The notes beneath the pieces were generated by a model. The model ran no database searches, had not been told where the DNA came from, and was given only the letters and a program-made list of their open reading frames with translations. DNA of 64,000 bases from Ectobius pallidus (Eukaryota > Arthropoda > Insecta > Blattodea > Ectobiidae): positions 152,115,265 through 152,179,264 of the forward strand of contig CAXKWD010000005.1 in assembly GCA_964059195.1 (NCBI GenBank). The letters run 5' to 3'. The translations under genes and the position numbers were made by a program. Numbering within the stretch: the stretch's first letter is position 1; every line of letters starts with the position of its first letter. Positions 35,601 to 44,210 of the stretch are shown piece by piece.

Positions 35601-38600
35601 CCAAGCTGCTTGAACAACCTGTCAGTAATTAGATTACAGTCTGATCCAGTATCAAGAAGAGCTGTGGCCTGTACTGCACTGCCATCGTTACTTAAAATTA
35701 TCACGCTAGCAGTAGGTAAAAGACATTTCTGCCGTGACTGGCTGGCAGACATGATATTGGCCGTATTTATGGCTTGAGAATTGCTTGGCCGTGAAGGGTC
35801 ATGCAATAAGTTGCTGTGCCTGCCTTGACATTGTCTACATCTAAAAGTGTTACAGCTCGAAGTGTGACCATTTGAGCTAAGGCAAACACGACAAAGTTTG
35901 TGATTTTTCACGAATTGATCGCGGGATGAATAATTCAGCGATCTAAAGGCGTCACAATAAATGATAGTGTGATTCGATTTACTACAATAATTGCATTTCG
36001 CTCTAGGAGAGGAGAGGTTAGCCTTGACAGAAGGAGCAGATGAGGGCTTGACGGACTGACTTTTCAGAACCGATTCTGTCATCTGCAGCACCCTAACCCT
36101 AGACTCCAAAAAACTGAATAATTCCTGCAACTTGGGAAGTTTTCCTAACTTAATTGAAGATTCCCATTCTTTAATTAATTCTACTGGGAACTTATCCACA
36201 ATGATACGTGAAATAATTAAGTCAGACAGAGGAACATCAGTATTTAGTACGTTCAATGCATGAACCGTACTTGTAAAATGATCTAAATATTGTTGCAATG
36301 AGCTTGCAGAATCTCCTTTAAGGGGCGGTGGAGAAAAAAGGTTATCCAAATGCGTGTTGGCAATTAACCTGTCATTATCGAATCTTTCAGCTAAAGTCTT
36401 CCAAGCTACATCAAAGGTGGCATTGGAGACCGGGATATTTTGAATTACAGTCATTACCTCCGGGGATAAACAAGATTTTAGATATTGAAATTTATCCATG
36501 TTGGATATATGACTGTGCTGAACAATTAATGAGTTAAATGTATCCCTGAATTCAAGCCAAGCTCTAGGATCGCCTAAAAAACTTGGTAGCTTAATTTCAG
36601 GCAATTTAGGTAAGTTCGGTAAAGGTGCAGACAAAGAAGAGTTGTGATTAGAGCTCTGCTCTTGATTCGGCTCATATAACAGTTTTGCATCTGCAATTGA
36701 AGAATTGATATAAGCTAAAGCCCTTGAACATTCTGACTGAAGCTGGCGCTCTTGAAACTCAGCCTCTTCATCGTAAATGTTACGATGCTGAAGACTTTCA
36801 ACCTTATACCTATTAAACAATTCTTCTAGCACCGACTTAAGAACAATGGCCTCTTGATAGGATATTTTGTCCAGAATTTCAAATTCAGATACTGTTTGAA
36901 TTTGAAATATGAATTGATTTTTCAGAAGGTTAAAAATAGCTTCGGCTTCGGCCTTGGCTCTAGCCTTAGCTTCAGCTGCTTCAGCTCTAGCTCTAGCTTC
37001 AGCTTCTTCAGCTTTAGCTATAGCTCTAGCTTCAGCTTCTTCAGCTTTAGCTTCAGCTTCAGCCGCTTCAGCTCTAGCTCTAGCTTCAGCTTCTTCAGCT
37101 TTAGCTTTAGCTTCAGCCGCTTCAGCTCTAGCTCTAGCTTCAGCTTCTTCAGCTTTAGCTTTAGCTTCAGCCGCTTCAGCTCTATTGAAAGCATTAATCT
37201 GCTTGCTAATATGGGAGATGGCCCTTTGTATGGTTTTCTCAATTTCTGCCATATAGGCATCTTCGGATTCAGAAAAGGCTAGTTCATTGATCTCAGACTG
37301 GACTCTGTTATATTCAGATTCAAGCTTGCTTAAATCAATCTTAAGCTCAAGAAGGTCTTGAGGAGAGGTTTCCTCATTGATAACGCAGTCTAGAATGTAA
37401 TTAACTTTGCGAGTGATTCTCGACTTAATAGGTGTTCTTTTTGCCTTTAAAGTCTTAAGGGTGCCTTCTACGTCAGTCATGATTTGACAATTGATTGTTC
37501 AAATAGTATTCGACTTAACGTGATTCACTGTTTATGACTTAAATTGACCGCACTGAGAGCTTATTGAGCACTAAAGTTAGTTGCCCGCGGTTAGACAAAA
37601 TGTGACAATAATGTGTGTGTACATGGATTCACAAAGGTGAGTGCAATTATGTAAATAATAACAAACCCTTTTAATAAATTAGTTTGAAGAGCTGTTGTCT
37701 GAATATTAGGCCTCACACGTGCAGATTAAAACACGGAGGCAGAAGCACTTAATATGAGATTAAAATTACCTTTTCAATAAGAAACTTCAAACTGACTTAA
37801 GTCAGGAATGTCAATTGTGCTTCAAATAAGTCAATTATTTGCTTGAATGATATTTGTGTTCAAACAGCATGAATTGCGGAACACCAACAGCTTGAATTAT
37901 CTCAATAATGTTTACTACGGGCGGAATAGAACGAGTGTAGGTTTACAATGCGTGTTACAATATTGTGGTTCTATCCGGCCTCGGAGGTACCAAAAAATGT
38001 ATAACGTGCGTAGACAGTGGACTGTAAAAACAATTAAATTAATTAAGGGTGATAAAGATTGTACACACGCTATACATTTCGCTTAGAATGAACGATAACA
38101 AGGTTATAAGCTAAATAAACCATAGGTGAGATAACACTGACACTTTGATCTTCTTGAATCACAAACACTCGTTGGAAATTTCATCGACGTCTTGAAGTCT
38201 TCTTATAAGCAGGGATGATTGATTCCGCCAGTAAATGAAAGAGCTTGCTGATTTAAAAATATATTTAATAACAATTCCGGAGGACCTTTGGAGTCAATAT
38301 TCCAAATAAAATTATGTGAATGACAATGAAATACACACATGTACCAATTATATGCCGTATTAAGGTTCACAGTCAATCTTGTGATATTTTAATTCACCAA
38401 ATAATGCGCAATAATAATGTTACTGAATTTATATTGCGTGTTAAAGTAGATACAGCTACGTTGCAATAAAATCAATTTAATATTATTAGCTGTATGAAAT
38501 AATTTTAGAGCTTTAATGCACTCACTAGGTAATAAGATTCCTTTCGTAGCTAATATTACCTCAAAAATAGTCCTGAAGTCCAAATCAGGTCATAATCAAG

Positions 38601-41600
38601 ATAGTCAATTCATGTAGAAATGCCTGGTGGAAGCACTAAACGAATCCAGCCTTTTCTGAGACGAATAAATGTGAAAAATTGCTTCTGTGCAATTAATATC
38701 AATTATAAATAAGCCTTAACTTGCAGGAAGCGAAGAATAAGGAATTATGACGTTAAAAAACCACTGCTAGTTAAGTCCAGATATGGACAATGATCCTTTA
38801 AGAGGATTTAAAAATGGCGAAGACGAAGAAGGAATGTTTTAAACAAGAAGAAAAGAAGAAAGCTAACAATATAAAAAACATATTGTAGAGAAATTCAACT
38901 GTCCTTAAAAATAATGAAGAGAATGCAAGGCCCCCTGAAAACGGGCGAAAAGCAGAAAGAAATCAAACCAACCATCCATCATAATAAAATTAAACATTTA
39001 GCAATAAAAATATTAACAGCTAAAAAGATCACAACATAACTGAACAAATGGTCACGAAGTAAGTCAGGTCTGGAATCCAGCAATAAGTCTGTTCCAACAA
39101 ATCAGGATCAGTGCATTCAAACGAGGCCTAAAATTCTGACCAATAGCAGCTTCACATTTCATTTTTTTGCTCTTGACTGCCACCGTCCACTTATATTCTA
39201 ACCAATAGCAACTTCATATATTAGTCTTGAATTTCTTCCCTCTTAATTGGGCACCCTCCACCTATATCAACAGAAAATAGGAAGCCATTCTTCAGATTTG
39301 CTCACTTCTTCCAAGAAGATGGCTGTAGAGCAAACAGCAGCCAAAAACTCATACAGCTTCAACCTCTTCACCTGGTTAGAACCCCAAGAAGCTTTGATAT
39401 ATAACCAATGCCAAGAAAGCGTCAAATCTCAAGATCGAATGTAGTTGACTGTTGTATACAAGATTTAAGACATAAGTGCAGGCAATGTCTGACTCCATGT
39501 TACAGCTATGATGAATCTACGACATCTAACGTTACAAGCCTAGCGTAACTCACAGAGATTATTCTTAACAAAAATTGGCTTAACGTGCACAATGATCAAC
39601 CAACCAGCTAACTGTCAATGCCCATTCAAGCAACATTTACTCTCAATGCTGTAGAATAGATCATTTTTATTTCATTAATGTACTTTAGCATCACAGAATA
39701 TACTTACAGATACAATGTCTGCAATACATTTGCTTGTATTTCCTTTGTCATCCTTTATTGTTATTGGTCTATCTTCTTTAATTCTTTCTAAAGCAGCTGG
39801 GCAATCCAACTGTAAAAAATAAATGTCTGATAAAGATACAGACTAAGACGTATAAATTGCTTAAACCTCTCCTCATTAAATATGTCCTTAAAGTAACTCT
39901 GCCTTCATGATAACATATTATAGGCCTACTTAATGTCAGTGTTACAGTAGGCTGCTGTTTCTAAATGGTAATATTGGGATGAGTCAGTTTCTCCAAAATA
40001 TAAAAACTTTATGATAGAAATTTTGTCGTAAGCTTACTGCCAATTAGATCACCAAGTCCTAATACATAATGTGAATACCATCTCTTTGAATCATATCCCT
40101 GTAGTTATGTATTGCAATATCACTTAATGAACAGATCAGTTATAACTGTGGGGTAGAATAAACTAAATGGGTTGAATTTTCTCAAACAATTAGAGGAAAA
40201 TGTATTGGATACATAAAAATATCATGCGATTAAGAGCCAAATCTATAAACGCTTGCCAAGAATCCTATAAATTTTGATTTTTATACCACTCCTAGCTAGG
40301 GGAAGGATTTTGCAGCGATATATCAACTGCCTAAATACATGACATAAGCTCAACGGCTCGTAATACAAATTTGTACGACTTATAATGATTTCTTAAAAAT
40401 ATTATGAGTTAATTACAGGATTCTGTTAAGAAAATGATAAGATTTACAAGTATCTAGCTTAATACCGGTCATGGAAACCACCAGTAATGGCCATGGGTCT
40501 CGGCATGCTGACCACATGCCCCCCAATCCTGCTGTCTGCCTGAGGTAGATGATGCAACCGGTCGGGTGGTAGGCCTTGTCCCTTCAGGGATGTAGCACCA
40601 CGGAGCTAGTTATCTAGCTTAATAGTAAAAACTAACAAGCATAAGAGCATGATATTATTCAAAGTGGTAGCTGGCAATAGTGATGTGTTAAGAGAAGATG
40701 ACCAGGTGAAATATCTTCTGCTAATTGCAAAAACTAAGATAGTCTTCGGCAACGACCATGAGAAACATCACATATTCAAGTGGTCAGCATGAACCAGAAG
40801 TCAGTTGTGTATGCTTCAGATGACAGTTGTGAGTCATGAGCGACTGTAGCCTACATGTCTTGAGATCACTTTCAAGACGGTTGGAAGAGTATACTCATGT
40901 AGCAATTTGCCCCTAAATTCTTCAGGATTGTCATACATAGTTTATGGTACCATAATTTGGAATATTGAATTGATTTATAATAAGCATCTCATTAGAGTGT
41001 ATAGAAGTTTTGGCACTACATGGTTTCTCAGCCAATGGATAGATGTTTTATGTGAAAACTAGATACAGTATATAAAAATGAAATGCATGTTAAATAAATA
41101 AATAACTTACTCTGTATTTCTTAACAAAGGCTTCTATGGTTGGAAATTCATCACCCTGAACTTGTTTGAAAGCTGCCTTATACTGGACTAGGAGTTTCGA
41201 ACATGCTGCAGTATATTCCTTTGGTGTCACACAGTCTCTAATGTAGGCCTTTTCCAAATTCTGCAGTGTGTTGATTACTGCATATAAGTCAGCCATGTTG
41301 TCATACCTGGAAACATAAAACATTGTGTTTCTTATGAGTTCTCAAAATTAAATAAGGCTGGAAGAGCACAAATTTCTGATATAAAAGAAAGTAAAATATT
41401 ATTTAGGATGGGTATACGATTTTTAGTTTTTCTACAAACAAAACTTTGTTTTGACATTAAGTTTACCATAATCAGTTCTTGAAATTTCTGCATGCATACC
41501 TAGAAGTAAATAGGCCTGTAAAGAAACATTGTTAACACTGTAAACTTTAACTGTACCGGTAGTTTAATATTTATTTGACATCATAATTTTAATTTAGTTT

Positions 41601-43821
41601 AATTATAGCCTAATTACTTTATATCCTAAATACATAATTTTAGGTAGATTTCGAAGAAAAATCTACCTATTGCAATCGATACCATGTCATGACTTTCGAA
41701 AATTTCTTTCACATCTTTACATTTCATGCCTCCCTAAGTACGAAACCACCGCCCGTTCAAAAAAAAATGTTGTGATATTTACATCTTTATATGCTAGCGG
41801 CCGTAATTTTGAAGATATTTCAACCAAATTGTATTATGTTATTTCTAGGCCCAATAGTTCGGACAAGTTCGTTAATGAGCAAAATTGACCCAAGGGAGGG
41901 TCGGGGGAGGGGGTTGAAGTTTTGAAAAATTTGTACCTCGGCCCCTATGAAGTATAGAGGGAAACTTTGTTTGAATAAATTAGAGTACTCCTTATGGAGT
42001 TCAGAGTGACACCAACGATTCGGTGGTTTTGGGGGTACGAGTGGGGGTGGGGGGATGAAAATTCGAAGTTTTTGAAACCACGTCTTGTGGGGTATCGTTG
42101 AAAAGCTCTTGATGAGTACTCTACAAATCAATAACTAGTTTCTCGATAGCTCTCATATAAGGCGAGATTTGAATGTTTGAAAAAGTGCTCTTTCCTCTTT
42201 TTTCAGTTATTATTGCCGGTTTGTCATGCCAAGGCTAAAGAAGAAGAGTGCTGCACAGATACAATAAATTAAACCAAAAGCACTTTGAAATCTACCTCAG
42301 CCTGTAGGCCCGCCTAAAGGGATTTTTTTAACTACTGACTACATACTATGGTACAAATAATATACCGGTACCGGTAATGTAAACGTAGCATGTGAGATAC
42401 TCAACATCTTATTTATAGCCTATAAGATAATACTGGTAGAGGCTACGGTTGTGAACTGAAATACACTTTAATACTTGAATATAATATATTATTACTATTA
42501 ATTCTTACTCGCTATCTGTTACAATTGCTACAATATGTCATTGCCAGCATTGATATTTACACATGTTAGATTTCATTCCTTTTCCTATCTTTTCATTCAT
42601 AAAAGTAATATTACATATTATTCTTCATACAAATAATGAACGGTGGAACGGTATGTTATTTATTATGTAAAATATGCCAATATGCGTAAATTTTTACAGT
42701 TTATTAAAAAAAAATATTTATATGACTTTTATTTCTAATTGCAGATTGCAGGATAAGAATAAATACAGTGCTAATGGTCATCTTACTGGGAATCCAAGTT
42801 CAATCCTCTGTACCTCCTTGGATTATTATTTGGAAAGGAGGTTTAGGAAAAGGTGCATTGTGAAGTTGAGTGGAGAAGAGAATTACGGGATCAAAATCAT
42901 GGGAGTCATAAGGCGACTGTTCCTCTGAGTGCTAGAAAGTGCCAAATGAATTAACAATTTCCAGTAAGTAACTTACTTCTCTCTTTCCCTTGCATTTCTG
43001 AAGAGCTTCACTTCTTCATAAAGCTCTGGCCTGTTTGAATCTGTGAAAGAAATCAAATATGACTGCTGTTAAGTTCATTCCACACTCTGTACACCACAGC
43101 TTTAATTGAGGTTTGGTGAAATGAAAGTACACCTAGAGTAGTTTAATGTGATATATGGTTTAAGGGTGTCAATAACCCCTTGTTCATATTTCAAATTTGT
43201 TGCACCAATGGTGAAGCAATCTCAGATCCCGGTTAATGGTCTTCGCTGCTCGAACTGCTATGGCTAGTCCAGCTAGCAAACTGTTTTGATTGATGCAGGT
43301 ATGCTTTAAAAAATAATGCAAGGATGGGATGACAAAAATATGTAATATGTGTGAACAGAAGTAAATATTAAGGCAAGGAAATTGTTCTACATTAAAGAGC
43401 ACATGATTGACCATGGTAATCATGAATAGATGAGCAGCAAACCGAAACTATAGTTCAATTAAATTGCTTCAAATGAATTTTAGTCATAATCGATGGAAAT
43501 GATTTCATAATATTGGGTTTATTGTCATAGGAAAAATTCATTTCCATTACTGCAACTAAACTCATTTCTATGATAGACAAATATGGATTAAAATAAGCAG
43601 TAATTTCATGGAGATTACTGTGCAAAATGCACGCCTTAACATCACAGATAATCTGTCTGAAATATTTTATTTAGTCCTTCCTTAAAGGCTAATTTGTGAC
43701 CCTGACTCACTTTTTAACCTACAGAAATACCCGGTATACCAAGTATCTCTTCATAGAATTTTAAAATTACATTTATTTAAGGCTTACCTTGAGAAGACGG
43801 TATACCACCAATCATTGACAT
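32605..43821 (-). CDS. Vps28: VPS28, ESCRT-I subunit (5 coding exons, 220 aa)
   Basis: The exons in transcript order are 43821-43788, 43040-42977, 41306-41111, 39809-39708 and 32871-32605; all junctions are GT-AG and the frame is continuous to TAA at 32605. The length (220 aa) equals that of known VPS28 (human 221). Recognisable features are [10 protein letters not shown] and [10 protein letters not shown], then the N-terminal core domain ([33 protein letters not shown]) that sits in the ESCRT-I headpiece with TSG101 and VPS37. The linker [17 protein letters not shown] follows, then the C-terminal four-helix domain starting at [14 protein letters not shown], which binds ESCRT-II (VPS36). Function by homology: endosomal sorting of ubiquitylated membrane cargo. 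Only the 34-bp first exon is weakly conserved; its ATG is supported by the in-frame donor and by the family's short variable N-terminus. Intron 4 holds a 5.5-kb LTR retrotransposon and would otherwise be about 1.3 kb. Confidence 0.96.
33055..33480 (+). pseudogene. Penelope-like retroelement fragment (region before and including GIY-YIG)
   Basis: The plus strand encodes [20 protein letters not shown], typical of the stretch between RT and endonuclease in Penelope-like elements. After frameshifts it gives [10 protein letters not shown] and [13 protein letters not shown] pieces of a GIY-YIG endonuclease. It is degenerate and lies antisense in the last VPS28 intron, directly beside the left LTR. 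Confidence 0.65.
33513..34561 (-). repeat. 3' LTR of the BEL/Pao element
   Basis: Copy of 37998-39046. The 64-aa ORF found at the same place in both LTRs (33904-34098 and 38389-38583) is probably fortuitous. Confidence 0.93.
34694..37480 (-). CDS. BEL/Pao polyprotein: gag, protease and truncated pol end (928 aa)
   Basis: One uninterrupted frame. Residues about 1-95 are helical. About 98-183 is an Ala/Glu/Lys/Arg coiled coil encoded by a 54-bp tandem repeat. About 285-480 is the gag segment of BEL elements ([19 protein letters not shown] onward). About 493-560 carries zinc-knuckle motifs (CNYC..., CRVC..., CRQC...). Around 608 lies the aspartic protease motif LLDTGSD, with the protease domain running to about GWYFSG. 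Then, without a stop, come [13 protein letters not shown] (normally the end of the RNase H region) and, from about 860, the integrase C-terminal domain ([30 protein letters not shown]). Reverse transcriptase, most of RNase H and the integrase core are absent, so the protein cannot copy itself. It could still make particles and a protease. The frame being kept across the missing parts is remarkable. Confidence 0.9.
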   Translation of the reverse strand: MTDVEGTLKTLKAKRTPIKSRITRKVNYILDCVINEETSPQDLLELKIDLSKLESEYNRVQSEINELAFSESEDAYMAEIEKTIQRAISHISKQINAFNRAEAAEAKAKAEEAEARARAEAAEAKAKAEEAEARARAEAAEAEAKAEEAEARAIAKAEEAEARARAEAAEAKARAKAEAEAIFNLLKNQFIFQIQTVSEFEILDKISYQEAIVLKSVLEELFNRYKVESLQHRNIYDEEAEFQERQLQSECSRALAYINSSIADAKLLYEPNQEQSSNHNSSLSAPLPNLPKLPEIKLPSFLGDPRAWLEFRDTFNSLIVQHSHISNMDKFQYLKSCLSPEVMTVIQNIPVSNATFDVAWKTLAERFDNDRLIANTHLDNLFSPPPLKGDSASSLQQYLDHFTSTVHALNVLNTDVPLSDLIISRIIVDKFPVELIKEWESSIKLGKLPKLQELFSFLESRVRVLQMTESVLKSQSVKPSSAPSVKANLSSPRAKCNYCSKSNHTIIYCDAFRSLNYSSRDQFVKNHKLCRVCLSSNGHTSSCNTFRCRQCQGRHSNLLHDPSRPSNSQAINTANIMSASQSRQKCLLPTASVIILSNDGSAVQATALLDTGSDCNLITDRLFKQLGLSPLSQRTSLAGILSTNASVSRLTEVSIRSQVTNWRYDTKAIIVPEISASNFPKNFVNTRGWNIPPNLPLADPSFNSPKPIDLLLGVEICSQILVSGQISAPNLPTIQNSQLGWYFSGKLPSSPLKHHNMPPMRRGRCSDLNRPSSGKPFNSTESSVNCSAIITSDEGISNQFTHSPTTLKTLVVNRGADIQETTSIDSCSHVASKENHADIISRGSSSSNLSSLQRRSNCLKAMPNVAIGTPVLIMDDNMPPLKWVVGIITQTHPGPDGLVRVVTVRTSTSYLKRPIIKLAPIPIYDSHD
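36945..37190 (-). repeat. Coding minisatellite, 54-bp unit, in the gag coiled coil
   Basis: About four to five units of 54 bp (18 codons) repeat alternating Ala with Glu/Lys/Arg (unit core [18 protein letters not shown]). It also opens long spurious frames on the plus strand. Confidence 0.85.
37977..37992 (-). promoter_or_regulatory. Candidate tRNA primer-binding site of the BEL/Pao element
   Basis: On the element's coding strand, tggtacctccgaggc follows the 5' LTR after a short T run. It starts with TGG, the complement of a tRNA CCA end. Which tRNA it fits was not determined. Confidence 0.5.
37998..39046 (-). repeat. 5' LTR of the BEL/Pao element
   Basis: Partner of 33513-34561 and, because the element is on the minus strand, the LTR that would hold the promoter. 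Confidence 0.93.
39052..39707. other. Remainder of VPS28 intron 4
   Basis: No further element recognised between the 5' LTR duplication and exon 4. Confidence 0.5.
40465..40610 (+). mobile_element. tRNA-derived SINE family 2, 5'-truncated, with 14-bp duplication
   Basis: Body only (catggaaaccacc to ccacggag). The flanking tatctagcttaata at 40451-40464 and 40611-40624 is a perfect target-site duplication, showing LINE-mediated insertion into VPS28 intron 3. Confidence 0.9.
41640..42315 (+). repeat. Dispersed repeat family C, fullest copy, in VPS28 intron 2
   Basis: Matches the minus-strand partial copies at 9170-9310 and 10060-10565. Starts ggtagatttcgaag and ends near gaaatctacctcagcctg, so the ends may be a short inverted repeat. 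Confidence 0.65.
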
Positions 43822-44210
43822 AATCGCAAATTAGAATTTATATTTTCTTGACACACCTAAAATTTCAATCCGTTTACAGCTCCAGCAGCCAGCTGCTCTA
43901 GAGTAAACATGTTACAGGTACATAAACTTTAAGAAAGCGCATGTCGAAAATAATTTATCCAATTAATCTCTATGTAGCAGTGTCATATTTACGAAAATCT
44001 TAATTTTACTGTTTTATTTCGTACCAAAATTAATTTTCTGACTAGCACATTTAAGTCGTGATACAAAGTGAATAAACAAAGACGTTTTATATAATATAAT
44101 AAGAATGAATAAAATATTCATACGTTGGTTAACCTGCACACGGCCTCCTCCGTTGCTAAGACGATGGTCACGCAGCGTGATACTCCTTGACATGCCAATC
44201 TAAAACAAAT
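43822..44210. promoter_or_regulatory. Shared VPS28-IFT52 bidirectional promoter region (inferred)
   Basis: Only 389 bp separate the two start codons, which diverge. No TATA box is evident at suitable positions. The part next to IFT52 is GC-richer than its surroundings and includes an X-box-like site. UTR lengths are unknown, so the core promoters cannot be placed. Confidence 0.65.
44152..44165 (+). promoter_or_regulatory. Candidate RFX X-box upstream of IFT52
   Basis: gttgct-aa-gacgat fits the X-box pattern RYYNYY-N(1-3)-RRNRAC in 11 of 12 fixed positions; the last base is t instead of c. It ends 45 bp before the IFT52 ATG. RFX-family factors drive intraflagellar transport genes in animals through such sites close to the start codon. 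Confidence 0.55.

Larger units (their letters stand above)
33513..39046 (-). mobile_element. BEL/Pao LTR retrotransposon, young, internally deleted
   Basis: Two long direct repeats of 1,049 bp (33513-34561 and 37998-39046, constant offset 4,485, no indel; identical wherever I compared them) bound the element. On the coding strand the LTR begins TGTTCAG and ends TACA. The 5-bp duplication aatgg flanks it at 33508-33512 and 39047-39051, the usual size for BEL/Pao. A 928-codon ORF fills the interior. Total 5,534 bp, against roughly 6-9 kb for complete family members. It lies in VPS28 intron 4, in the orientation of the gene. Identical LTRs mean a recent insertion. Confidence 0.93.

Noticed and set aside
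36854..37282. Plus-strand ORFs of 100-142 codons rich in Ser/Phe or Ala
   Set aside because: They are antisense shadows of the gag coiled-coil minisatellite; a low-complexity repeat with a 54-bp period opens several frames at once.
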